From Winogradskyella vincentii (GTDB lineage: Bacteria; Bacteroidota; Bacteroidia; Flavobacteriales; Flavobacteriaceae), in assembly GCF_020166345.1 (NCBI RefSeq), contig NZ_JAIUJS010000003.1, forward strand, positions 372,001 to 436,000: a stretch of 64,000 bases of DNA, written 5' to 3'. Below, piece by piece: positions 42,819 through 51,422 of this stretch (its first letter is position 1; each line of letters begins with the position of its first letter). Both the position numbers and the translations under genes were made by a program. A model generated the notes under the pieces. That model saw nothing but the letters and a program-made list of their open reading frames with translations, made no database searches and had not been told where the DNA came from.

Positions 42819-42826
42819 TAAATTTG
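42819..42826 (+). promoter_or_regulatory. -7 box of mutS2
   Basis: TAAATTTG, 23 bp before the mutS2 start. Confidence 0.52.
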
Positions 42827-42848
42827 CGTTTTTAATTCTGAAACAGAC

Positions 42849-45017
42849 ATGATAAAAATTCATGAAAAAACCTTAAAAGACCTTGAGTTTTTTGCGGTTT
42901 TAGAACAAATCAGTGAATACGCTATCACCTCTTTAGGAAAAGAGGCTGTTTCATCTATTATTCCCTTTGAAGCTGAAACTAAACTTAAGCGTGAGTTAGA
43001 CTATGTCAATGAGTATTTATCTTCGTTTGATAATGACAATAGAATACCTAACCATGGTTTTGAGCCCATAACAAAGGAGATTCAGTTATTAAAAATTGAA
43101 AACACATATTTAGAAGTTCCTAGTTTACAAAAATTGGTAAGTATTTCATTAACAGTAAACAGTATTGTAAAATTCCTAGATAAATTCAAAGAATACTATT
43201 CAGAATTATATCAATATAGCCAACATATTGAAGTAATTACAAGCATTATTGAACAGGTTGATGCAGTTGTGGATCGATTTGGTGATATTAAAGACGATGC
43301 ATCTCCTCAATTATTAGAATTAAGAAAAGAAATAAATAAGTTAAAGGGTAAAATAAATAGTAGTTTTTCATCTGCACTTAACAGATATCATGGCCTAGAT
43401 TATTTAGATGACATAAGAGAATCTGTAGTTGATAATAGACGGGTTCTCGCAGTTAAGGCCATGTATAGAAGGAAAGTTAAGGGTGCAATAATGGGTGGCA
43501 GTAAAACTGGTAGCATTGTTTATATAGAGCCAGAAACTACACTACAACATACAAGAGAACTAAATAATTTAGAATACGAGGAAAAGGAAGAGGTCATTAA
43601 AATATTGAAAGAATTGACAAATTATATTCGTTTGTTTCTTCCACTATTGAATGATTACCAATCTTTTTTAACTAAAATAGATGTTATTTCTGCAAAGGCT
43701 AAATATGCAAAATCAATTAATGCCATTTTACCAGAAATTACGGATGCTCGAGAATTGAATCTTATCAATGCCTATCACCCTCTCCTCTTTCTTACAAATA
43801 AAGAAAAGGGTGAAAAAACATTCCCTCAATCTATAAGTTTAAGGAATGAAAAGAGAATTATAGTTATTTCAGGACCTAATGCTGGTGGTAAAAGTATAAC
43901 TCTAAAAACTGTTGGACTCTTACAGGCCATGCTTCAAAGCGGTATTTTAATTCCTGTTCATGAGCGTAGTAAGGCTTGTTTATTTGATAGGATTATAAGT
44001 GATATTGGAGATAATCAATCCATTGAAAACCATTTAAGCACTTATAGTTATCGCTTAAAACAAATGAATTACTTTTTAAAGAAGTGCAATTCTAAAACAC
44101 TATTCTTAATTGACGAATTTGGTACTGGTAGTGATCCAGAACTAGGTGGTGCACTCGCTGAAACTTTTTTAGAGGTATTCTATGAACGAAAAGCCTTTGG
44201 TATAATCACTACTCACTACTCCAACTTAAAATTATTGGCAAACGAATTACCTCATATGCAAAATGCCAACATGCTTTTTAATGAAAAGAGTTTAGAACCC
44301 ATGTACAAATTGGTAACAGGTCAAGCAGGTAGTTCATTTACATTTGAGGTTGCTCAAAAGAATGGTATTCCATATAGCCTTATAAATAAATCTAAAAAGA
44401 AGATTGAGCGTGGTAAGGTAAGATTTGACGCAACAATTGCGAAACTACAAAAACAAAGAAGCCGATTAGAAAAGACAGAACAGTCTTTAAAGGCAAATGA
44501 AAAGAAGAAACTTTCTGAGGCCGAAAAATTAGAACTTACAAATGCCAAAATTCAAAAGAAATTAGAAAGTTTTCAAGAGCTTTACGATAGTAATCAACGC
44601 TTAATTTACTTGGGACAAAAAGTGAATGACCTTGCGGAAAAGTTTCAGAACAATAAAAAGAAGCGCGAGTTAATGGCAGAATTATTCCGATTAGTACAGA
44701 TTGAAAATTCTAAGCGTAAAAAAATGTCGGCTAAACAAAAACGTTCTGAAAAAGCTAAGGAAAATCAGATAAAACAAGAAGCTGAGAAAAAGGTTGAAAT
44801 AATCCGTAGAAAGAAAAAAGCAGCAAAAAAGAAAGAAGTTGTGATTGATAAACCTAAACCAATATTAAAAGTTGGAGATCGTGTACGTATGCATGATGGT
44901 AGAGCCGTCGGGTCAATCGATACAATAGAAAAAAATAAGGCCACAGTAAACTATGGCTTATTTACAACTAATGTAAGTTTAGATTTACTAGAACTGGTTG
45001 AGGCTAAGAAGAAATAA
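42849..45017 (+). CDS. mutS2: MutS2-family DNA mismatch-like ATPase without Smr domain
   Basis: A 722-residue MutS-type ABC ATPase. The clamp and lever helices (about 1-330) precede Walker A SGPNAGGKSITLKTVGL (about 338-354), the STYSYRLKQM signature, Walker B FLIDEFGTGSDP and the H-loop TTHYSNLK. A long Lys/Glu-rich coiled region and a KOW/SH3-like end (VGDRVRMHDGRAVGSI) follow. Canonical MutS2 continues into a C-terminal Smr nuclease domain, absent here; the protein stops at ELVEAKKK. MutS2 proteins act on branched DNA and, in Bacillus, on collided ribosomes. With no Smr the product would need a partner nuclease. Confidence 0.9.
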   Translation: MIKIHEKTLKDLEFFAVLEQISEYAITSLGKEAVSSIIPFEAETKLKRELDYVNEYLSSFDNDNRIPNHGFEPITKEIQLLKIENTYLEVPSLQKLVSISLTVNSIVKFLDKFKEYYSELYQYSQHIEVITSIIEQVDAVVDRFGDIKDDASPQLLELRKEINKLKGKINSSFSSALNRYHGLDYLDDIRESVVDNRRVLAVKAMYRRKVKGAIMGGSKTGSIVYIEPETTLQHTRELNNLEYEEKEEVIKILKELTNYIRLFLPLLNDYQSFLTKIDVISAKAKYAKSINAILPEITDARELNLINAYHPLLFLTNKEKGEKTFPQSISLRNEKRIIVISGPNAGGKSITLKTVGLLQAMLQSGILIPVHERSKACLFDRIISDIGDNQSIENHLSTYSYRLKQMNYFLKKCNSKTLFLIDEFGTGSDPELGGALAETFLEVFYERKAFGIITTHYSNLKLLANELPHMQNANMLFNEKSLEPMYKLVTGQAGSSFTFEVAQKNGIPYSLINKSKKKIERGKVRFDATIAKLQKQRSRLEKTEQSLKANEKKKLSEAEKLELTNAKIQKKLESFQELYDSNQRLIYLGQKVNDLAEKFQNNKKKRELMAELFRLVQIENSKRKKMSAKQKRSEKAKENQIKQEAEKKVEIIRRKKKAAKKKEVVIDKPKPILKVGDRVRMHDGRAVGSIDTIEKNKATVNYGLFTTNVSLDLLELVEAKKK

Positions 45018-45041
45018 CTACTAAGTTAGTGTTAACCCATA

Positions 45042-45071
45042 TTGGCATTGCTTATTAATGAATTACCTTTG
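45042..45071 (+). promoter_or_regulatory. Promoter of the DCC-family gene
   Basis: TTG (45042-45044), 19 bp, TACCTTTG (45064-45071): a full consensus match. The likely start codon at 45076 is only five bases behind, so the mRNA may be leaderless; the longer frame from 45058 would start within the promoter. Confidence 0.6.
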
Positions 45072-45075
45072 CATT

Positions 45076-45498
45076 ATGATTAAGGAAGTTCCAAAATCTA
45101 AGCAACTTATTCTTTTTGATGGCGTTTGCAATCTTTGCAATAACAGTGTTTTGTATATTATAAAACGTGATGAAAAGGAAAGATTTTTATTCGCTCCATT
45201 ACAGAGCGAAATTGGTAACAAAATCATAAACTATTTTAAAATAAATACTAAGAAAATAGATTCAATATTATTATATGATCCTATAAAGGATAAAATATAT
45301 TACAAATCTAGTGCAGCACTTCGCATAGCAAATCAGTTAGACTACCCAACTAAATTATTATCTGTATTCCTTATTATTCCGACTGTTGTTAGAAATTGGG
45401 TATACAATTTTATTGCAAAAAACAGATATAAATGGTTTGGAAAAAAAGGTGCTTGCATGATACCCACTCCAGAATTGCAGGCCAAGTTTATAAAATAA
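45076..45498 (+). CDS. DCC-family thiol-disulfide oxidoreductase-like protein (DUF393)
   Basis: A 140-residue protein with LILFDGVCNLCNNSV (C18-x-x-C21) and the following helix IIKRDEKERFLFAPLQSE, hallmarks of DUF393/DCC, a thioredoxin-like family. The C-terminal half has a hydrophobic stretch (LLSVFLIIPTVVRNWVYNFI). A cytosolic redox role with unknown partners is likely. I prefer M-I-K-E-V at 45076 to the upstream methionine at 45058 because the promoter's -7 box lies between them. Confidence 0.9.
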   Translation: MIKEVPKSKQLILFDGVCNLCNNSVLYIIKRDEKERFLFAPLQSEIGNKIINYFKINTKKIDSILLYDPIKDKIYYKSSAALRIANQLDYPTKLLSVFLIIPTVVRNWVYNFIAKNRYKWFGKKGACMIPTPELQAKFIK

Positions 45499-45532
45499 AA
45501 AAGCCTCTTAGCATCCATTCTAAAAGGCTTTT
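45499..45532 (+). terminator. Terminator of the DCC gene
   Basis: AAAAGCCTCTTAG ... CTAAAAGGCTTTT: 13-bp stem with one mismatch, followed by TTCT. Confidence 0.72.
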
Positions 45533-45862
45533 CTAAATTAACAATTTACTTAAAACTATCGTGTCTAAACAAATTTTAAATTTTTGCTGAATGAGGGAAA
45601 CAACAAATAATTAATAGCACATTTGTTTTGTTAAATCAAAAATAGAGCATCTAGTTAATCTGATTAAATAAATTCGATGTATCGTCAAATCTTTTGATTA
45701 AAAAATAGAAAAGGTTAAAATCTTCTATGAGATGCACTTTGTTATTTCCATTTCACTCATTCCATCATACATTTTACTAAATCTAATTCAATACAAACTC
45801 ATTTATGGTTTTTATCGTGACTAATCAATAATAGTTTTGACTAAATCAAAACATTAACCATT
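45533..45862. other. Intergenic region upstream of the DUF4139/TonB-plug gene
   Basis: 330 bp of AT-rich sequence. Apart from the -7 box at 45832-45839 I see no ORF, hairpin or repeat in it; the length is more than the promoter needs, so an unrecognised leader or operator may be present. Confidence 0.5.
45832..45839 (+). promoter_or_regulatory. -7 box of the DUF4139/TonB-plug gene
   Basis: TAGTTTTG, 24 bp before the start codon. Confidence 0.52.
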
Positions 45863-47974
45863 ATGAAAACTATTATTCATTTAATCTTTTTAATACTCCT
45901 AACTATTCCAGTTCAAAGTCAAGAACAAAGTAAGATAGCCAAGGTTACTGTGTATCTAGATGGAGCAGAAATAAACAGAACAGCCAAGGTCAATATAGAA
46001 TCTGGCACAACAGAATTGACTTTTAATAAATTATCGCCTCATATTGATGAAAGTAGTATTCAGATATCAGGTCTTAATGGTGCTTCGATATTATCTATAA
46101 ACTATGGTATTAACTACCTTTCTAAGCAAAAACAGACGGATTCAATTGTAAAATTAAAAGAAGAGCTTAAAATCATTAATGCCAAAATACAAGAGCAATA
46201 TGATTTAATTTCTGGTTTCAACGAAGAGATGAGTTTAATACAGAACAATAAGCGCTTAGGCAATGAAACAGAAGTAGTAAATCTAGATCAGCTTAAGGCT
46301 TTTGCCAATTACTTTAGAAAAAGAATAACTGAACTAAAGAAAGACATCAATAGTTCTAATTCTAAAATTAGAGACTATGAATTAGAAAAATCTGATGTTG
46401 TTAATCAATTGAATGAATTTACTGTAGATGAAAAGATACAAACCGGAGAAATAAAGCTTAAGCTTAATACAAACAAAGCAAAATCACTAAACCTAAAGAT
46501 TTCATATAATATTAAAGAAGCCGGCTGGTTTCCTATTTATGATCTAAAAGCAAATGAAATCAATAAACCAATAAGATTAGAATATAAAGCCCATGTATAC
46601 CAAAATACAGGTTGTGAATGGTCTAATGTAAAACTGATTTTGTCCACAGGTGATCCTAATACAAACAATGAGAAACCGATCCTTAATCCAAAATTCCTCA
46701 ATTTTATTAGTCCATATAGTAATTACAATTCTAAACGATCAACCCGTAGTTACAATTACAAGTATAATCCTTTAGTGAAAACAGTAACTGGTGTTGTAAC
46801 CTCTTCTTCAGATGGATTACCATTACCAGGTGTGACAGTCATTGAAAAAGGAACTACCAACGGTACACAAACAGATTTTGATGGCAGGTACACATTAAAA
46901 ACAAGTGGCAACGAGGAGTTGATCTATTCATATGTCGGAATGGATAATGAGGTTTTACCTATTCATTCTAGCATAATGAATGTAAGCTTAAATGAGGGCG
47001 ACCAATTAGAAGAAGTTGTGGTGACTGGTTATGCTACCTCAACAAACGATTCTTTTAAATACTCACCAACCGTCTATTCTGAAGATATAGTTAATAGTTT
47101 GTATGGTAAAGCAGCGGGAATTACACTTAGAGGGTCAAATACGGTTAACGGCAAAAGCAACCTATTGTATATCGTTGATGGAGTGGCAGTAAAAGCTAGT
47201 GCTGCAAAAAATATAAATCCTGACACCATTGAATCAATAGAAGTATTAAAAGACTCAAGGGCAACGGCTATATATGGCAATAGAGCATCAAACGGTGTTT
47301 TTATTATCAAAACATTAAATAGTTCTAAAAGAAAAATAAATGATTTAGGTGTTGTAGTTGAGACTGGTATAACAAATACTAGGTTTGAAATTGAAGAGAA
47401 ATATACAATACCATCTGATGGTGATATAACTGTTATTGAAATAAACAATTTTGATGTGCCAACTAAATACGATTATTTTGCTGCTCCTGTTTTAAATGAA
47501 AATGTATTTCTTACAGCGAAAATTGGTAATTGGGAAAAGTATAACCTCTTACCAGCTGAAGCTAACATCTATTTTGAAGGTAGCTATTCTGGCAAAACAA
47601 ATATCAATCCTGGCGCAACTACGGATAGCCTAACAATATCATTGGGAGTTGATCCAAATATTATCGTAAAACGCACTCAAAACAAAGACTTCAAAAAATC
47701 AACCTTTATAGGTAATAACAAAGTAGTTTATAAAGCTTTTGATATTGAAGTAAGAAATAACAAGACAACAGATATACAATTGACATTGTTAGATAGGATT
47801 CCGTTAACTCAAGACAGATCTATAAAACTAGATGATATTAACACAGGCAATTCGCAATACGATAAAGAGAAAGGACTTTTACAATGGATAATTGATTTAA
47901 AATCTGGTGAAAGCCAAAAAGTAAAACATTCGTATTCGGTAAAATACCCCAATGGAAAACGAATAAATTTATAA
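45863..47974 (+). CDS. DUF4139 (MuiA-like) exported protein with inserted carboxypeptidase-regulatory and TonB-plug domains
   Basis: A 703-residue exported protein (signal peptide about 1-19). Residues 22-200 are the DUF4140 N-terminal domain (VTVYLDGAEINRTAKVNI) and a coiled coil; DUF4139 begins near 205 (LKISYNIKEAGWFPIYDLKA) and resumes after about 490 to the end (VPTKYDYFAAPVLNENVFLT ... VKHSYSVKYP). Between the halves sits a carboxypeptidase-regulatory-like repeat (about 309-378, TGVVTSSSDGLPLPGVTVIE, DFDGRYTL, YSYVGM) and a SusC-type TonB plug (LEEVVVTGYATS, IVDGVAVKA, IESIEVLKDSRATAIYGNRA, about 383-485). No beta-barrel follows. The function of the parent family (mucoidy inhibitor A) is unknown. 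Confidence 0.87.
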   Translation: MKTIIHLIFLILLTIPVQSQEQSKIAKVTVYLDGAEINRTAKVNIESGTTELTFNKLSPHIDESSIQISGLNGASILSINYGINYLSKQKQTDSIVKLKEELKIINAKIQEQYDLISGFNEEMSLIQNNKRLGNETEVVNLDQLKAFANYFRKRITELKKDINSSNSKIRDYELEKSDVVNQLNEFTVDEKIQTGEIKLKLNTNKAKSLNLKISYNIKEAGWFPIYDLKANEINKPIRLEYKAHVYQNTGCEWSNVKLILSTGDPNTNNEKPILNPKFLNFISPYSNYNSKRSTRSYNYKYNPLVKTVTGVVTSSSDGLPLPGVTVIEKGTTNGTQTDFDGRYTLKTSGNEELIYSYVGMDNEVLPIHSSIMNVSLNEGDQLEEVVVTGYATSTNDSFKYSPTVYSEDIVNSLYGKAAGITLRGSNTVNGKSNLLYIVDGVAVKASAAKNINPDTIESIEVLKDSRATAIYGNRASNGVFIIKTLNSSKRKINDLGVVVETGITNTRFEIEEKYTIPSDGDITVIEINNFDVPTKYDYFAAPVLNENVFLTAKIGNWEKYNLLPAEANIYFEGSYSGKTNINPGATTDSLTISLGVDPNIIVKRTQNKDFKKSTFIGNNKVVYKAFDIEVRNNKTTDIQLTLLDRIPLTQDRSIKLDDINTGNSQYDKEKGLLQWIIDLKSGESQKVKHSYSVKYPNGKRINL

Positions 47975-48005
47975 CTCAGTAAAATGCACATTTCACTTAC
48001 TAAAG

Positions 48006-48033
48006 AAACCAATACACTCAGTATTGGTTTTTT
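48006..48033 (+). terminator. Terminator of the DUF4139/TonB-plug gene
   Basis: AAACCAATAC, five-base loop, GTATTGGTTTTTT: a perfect 10-bp stem with a T run. Confidence 0.85.
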
Positions 48034-48265
48034 AAAATAGATAACTCAATTAATTTAGACTTAAGCTTTTTAAGTAAATGGTTTTAAGCTTAGTAATGTA
48101 GCGAACCTCAAAGCAAGAAAATGTTGATTCAACCCTAGCTTCAGTTAGTTAGGAATGAGTTGAATTCTAATTGGAGACATGTCTAACCTGCAATTAGTAT
48201 CATTGATGATGATAGACTGAAAACCTCTAGCTTTGGGGTTTTACATTTTGCTAAATTTCTAGAAG

Positions 48266-49426
48266 TTACTTTAAACTTTTGAGAATGAAATCTAAATTAG
48301 GATCCATATTATCATTATTCACATAGGCATCCGTAAAGTATTTAGGTGGAACAGCCAATCCTAATTCTTGTAGTTTTTCAATTGTTGGTATATACTCTTG
48401 ACTTACTTTACCAGTTAAAAGTATCCCTAAGTCTTCCCCATTTTTAGCATACTTATATACATTTCTAATACCACGTAAATAAAGGTGGTCCTTTGTAAAA
48501 CCTCCTCCTCTATGAACCCTTAATGTTATAACAAAAGCTTTATCTCTATTGAGCTTATGTTGGCTGTGTAATAAATGGAATGTGTCTGCAAAACTGTAAC
48601 CTTTATGTAGGCTATCTACAGCTATAACTCTAAATGCAAGTTCCTTTAATCTTTCAATAGTTAGGCAGCCACTCATGAATTCTGAATATACAGCAAGCCC
48701 TTCTTGAGTCTCTACATTATTTGGGAATCCATTTGAGAATACTTTTAAAGGCTGTATTAAACCATTAAATGTAGTAACCATATGCACACCAATCTCATGA
48801 TTTGTAAGTACCTTTAGTTGATTTAGACTAAACTTGTGGCTCTTTCTTAATACTAGTGTTTGTGTATTATTAAGTACCATTGCGGCCGCAGAGAGATTAT
48901 TGGATATTTTAATATTGTAATTAAAATCATAACGCTTAGAAAACTCATCGAAATATTCTCTTGCCTCGGCAGAATTGTACATTGGAAGCATTTCTTCATT
49001 AAAATTAGAATCATCAAAACGAAGAATGAATTTTGCATTGTCTAAATCTTTCTCAGTTGGCGTACCGAAGCTTTTAAGACTATTAAAATAAAATTTCCTA
49101 CCATGACCAATGGTCTCTATACATTCTATTAACCCAGAATACTCATAAATAATATCTTCATATAATTGTCTAATATCATTATCTGTAATACGCTCCAAAC
49201 GTTGAGAAAAGAACAGACGATGTAACTTATATCCATTAAACCTAATCTTAGGATATTTAAACTCTGGTTCATAGTTATACTTAGCAGAAAAAAACTTCTT
49301 CTTCTCAGAGGCAATATTTAGTGGGTTGATATAATTTAGGAGTTCAATATTCCTAACCAATCGATTAAGATTTCCATCTATATCAAATAAATCTTGGTAT
49401 TCGTCTGTAGTCCTTATTTTAGACAT
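48266..49426 (-). CDS. QEGLA-motif metallopeptidase-like protein (DUF1704)
   Basis: A 386-residue protein with the zinc-peptidase motif NHEIGVHM (H210, E211, H214) and VETQEGLAVYSEFMSG (QEGLA near 241, whose Glu would be the third ligand). This matches the DUF1704/flavohemoglobin expression-modulating QEGLA family, related to tubulin-tyrosine carboxypeptidase-like enzymes. It is cytosolic by lack of signal. It overlaps N-formylglutamate amidohydrolase by 8 bp and is last of a five-gene run with a peptide ligase at the head, so it may trim a peptide tag made by that ligase; that is inference. Confidence 0.92.
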   Translation of the reverse strand: MSKIRTTDEYQDLFDIDGNLNRLVRNIELLNYINPLNIASEKKKFFSAKYNYEPEFKYPKIRFNGYKLHRLFFSQRLERITDNDIRQLYEDIIYEYSGLIECIETIGHGRKFYFNSLKSFGTPTEKDLDNAKFILRFDDSNFNEEMLPMYNSAEAREYFDEFSKRYDFNYNIKISNNLSAAAMVLNNTQTLVLRKSHKFSLNQLKVLTNHEIGVHMVTTFNGLIQPLKVFSNGFPNNVETQEGLAVYSEFMSGCLTIERLKELAFRVIAVDSLHKGYSFADTFHLLHSQHKLNRDKAFVITLRVHRGGGFTKDHLYLRGIRNVYKYAKNGEDLGILLTGKVSQEYIPTIEKLQELGLAVPPKYFTDAYVNNDNMDPNLDFILKSLK

Positions 49427-50255
49427 TTAGTTTAAATGTGTTGTAGAATGCTTCAGCATGTTTAGGCAAAAGTGTTCTCAATTGTTCTTCAACTGCAACT
49501 ACTACTTCGGGATAAATTATCCTATCTAATTCATCACAGTAGACTTTTGCAATTTCAGTCGCCAAAACTAATGTATTCTGAAAGTTTTTGGTAATGAATT
49601 TTAAAAAATATCCATTACCATAAAATGTATTGTTTTCAGAAGCTGTTTGCTTAATGCCATGTGGCAATTTAATACCAGCCAACATTTGTCTCCATGATTC
49701 AACTTGGTCTCCAAACCTTTCATTATCAATATTCGAGGTTCCTAGATTCCATGTAGGCACTTCCCTATCCCAACGTTTCCAGTTGTAGCTATGCATGTCG
49801 TAAACTATACATACGCCAAATTTAGATTCAATCTTGGAAATTAAAGCTTCTACCACCTTATAGAAATTGTTGTGTTTTTGAAGACTCTGAGCTTTTTCTT
49901 TATCCGATAATGGTTCTTTCCAAAGTTCTTTACCCCAAGCCGTTTCAAAAACTGCTTCCTCTGGTGGACGGTTTAGGTCGTATTCAAATCTAGAATCACA
50001 ACCTGCTATTAATATAGGATGTGATATTACCATATTTTTAGTCTCTGGATCCTCCTCATACCATCTCTCATATTCAGTATGCAAACATTTGTCCCAAAGT
50101 GCTCTTCTAAATTGGTGTCCGTCATGAACAGCACCACAGACATATGGTACATAGTTATCAATCTTTAATGTGAAAGAATAATCATCAGAAACAGCATGGA
50201 ATATTTCCTCTGCTTCTATTTTACTAATTATAGAATTTATGGAGAGTCGTTGCAT
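49419..50255 (-). CDS. N-formylglutamate amidohydrolase (FGase) family
   Basis: A 278-residue enzyme of the HutG/FGase amidohydrolase family. The motifs GAVHDGHQF, GCDSRFEYDLNRPP and VYDMHSYNWKRWD hold the putative metal ligands and substrate-binding residues. In histidine degradation the enzyme releases formate and glutamate, but no hut gene is near. In this cluster, with a peptide ligase and a peptidase, it more likely cuts an amide in a glutamyl-type product. One-base overlap with the TerB-like gene upstream. Confidence 0.9.
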   Translation of the reverse strand: MQRLSINSIISKIEAEEIFHAVSDDYSFTLKIDNYVPYVCGAVHDGHQFRRALWDKCLHTEYERWYEEDPETKNMVISHPILIAGCDSRFEYDLNRPPEEAVFETAWGKELWKEPLSDKEKAQSLQKHNNFYKVVEALISKIESKFGVCIVYDMHSYNWKRWDREVPTWNLGTSNIDNERFGDQVESWRQMLAGIKLPHGIKQTASENNTFYGNGYFLKFITKNFQNTLVLATEIAKVYCDELDRIIYPEVVVAVEEQLRTLLPKHAEAFYNTFKLNV

Positions 50256-50590
50256 TATAAAGTTTTAAAAAGGCGTTCTAGTGATTTTAATAGGTTGCGC
50301 TCATTAATATTAAATTCTCCGTCTGCGAAGAATAAAGTTCTAATATCTGCGAGAAGTACCTCAATATCTTCACTTTCATAATTGTGCTGACGCAAGCTTG
50401 TCATAATTTTTTGAATCCCTTGATAGTCATTGTCATTATTAAATTCGTCATGTATTTCCTGAAATGTGTACATGTCTACTTTGGAAATAATAATATTGCG
50501 TTCTTTATTATCTTCTTTAAAGTCTGAATTGGCCGCAAAAAGTAAAATGTAAGCAACAAGCTCATCACGTGTCCAGTCGAGTGTTTTCAT
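50255..50590 (-). CDS. TerB-like helical protein, 111 aa
   Basis: A 111-residue soluble, acidic, all-helical protein. The pattern LVAYILLFAANSDFKEDNKERNII and DIRTLFFADGEFNINERNLL, two helical repeats with acidic D-x-x-x-x-x-x-E sites, is that of the TerB/DjlA N-terminal family, which may bind metal ions. It sits in the middle of the cluster with one-base overlaps on both sides. Confidence 0.8.
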   Translation of the reverse strand: MKTLDWTRDELVAYILLFAANSDFKEDNKERNIIISKVDMYTFQEIHDEFNNDNDYQGIQKIMTSLRQHNYESEDIEVLLADIRTLFFADGEFNINERNLLKSLERLFKTL

Positions 50591-51414
50591 TATTTAATTG
50601 TTAGAGTTCCATATTCTGTCCACGAACCATCATAGACAACAAGGTTATTATAATCACAAAGTTTTGCACCTAAAGCTAGTATACAAGCAGTAATACCAGA
50701 ACCACAACTAAAAACTAACTTAGATTCTTTCTTTACTAATTTATTAAAGATTGTTGAAAGTTCTTCAATGGGCTTTAATTTATTCTTGTTCAATAATTCT
50801 GTGTAAGGAATATTGATTGAATTGGGTATGGTCCCTCGTCTTAAGCCCTTCCTGGGTTCATCAACTAAACAACTAAATCGGTCACTAGACCTAGCATCTA
50901 TAATTACAGCGTAAGGATCATTGATATAAGACTGAAGCCCATTAAAGTCAGTCATGAGACTTGGTTGTAATTTAACTAAGAAATTACCTGTTTCAATATT
51001 AGATAGATTAAAATTACTAAGTCGATAATTGTTATACTTCCATTCAGGTAATCCACCATCTAAAACGGCGATATTGTTAAATCCAAAGGTTTTGAATAGC
51101 CACCAAGCTCTTGCAGAAGAATAAATACCTCTATCGTCATATACAACAATTACTGAATCATTATTAATCCCTAGGGCCTGAGCTTCACTTTCAAATTGAC
51201 TTTCATTTGGTAACGTACTTGGAAATTGGGCATTGAGATCACTAAATTTTCCTTTTATATCAAAAAATCTTGCATTTCGTATACATAGTGAGTCGTCATC
51301 TATTTTTTTATTGATTGTAGCATCTAGAATAACCAGGTTTTCCAGTTGTAAATTAGAATGTAGCCAACCAACTGAGACTAAATCAGAAGCAAGTTTAAGA
51401 GACTTGTTCATCAA
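50590..51414 (-). CDS. Rhodanese-family sulfurtransferase (3-mercaptopyruvate type)
   Basis: A 274-residue protein with two rhodanese domains. The first is inactive-type (DDRGIYSSARAWWLFKTFGF), the second has the active-site loop SCGSGITAC with catalytic Cys. The CGSG-x-T loop is that of 3-mercaptopyruvate sulfurtransferases (thiosulfate enzymes have CRKGVT). It moves a sulfane sulfur to an acceptor such as cyanide or thiols. Eight bases separate it from the ATP-grasp gene, one base overlaps TerB. Confidence 0.93.
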   Translation of the reverse strand: MMNKSLKLASDLVSVGWLHSNLQLENLVILDATINKKIDDDSLCIRNARFFDIKGKFSDLNAQFPSTLPNESQFESEAQALGINNDSVIVVYDDRGIYSSARAWWLFKTFGFNNIAVLDGGLPEWKYNNYRLSNFNLSNIETGNFLVKLQPSLMTDFNGLQSYINDPYAVIIDARSSDRFSCLVDEPRKGLRRGTIPNSINIPYTELLNKNKLKPIEELSTIFNKLVKKESKLVFSCGSGITACILALGAKLCDYNNLVVYDGSWTEYGTLTIK

Positions 51415-51422
51415 TTTAAATA

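Noticed and set aside
48219-48241. Possible terminator of the five-gene cluster
   Set aside because: The stem AAAACCTC ... GGGGTTTT has a mismatch and a short T run on the minus strand; too weak to call.
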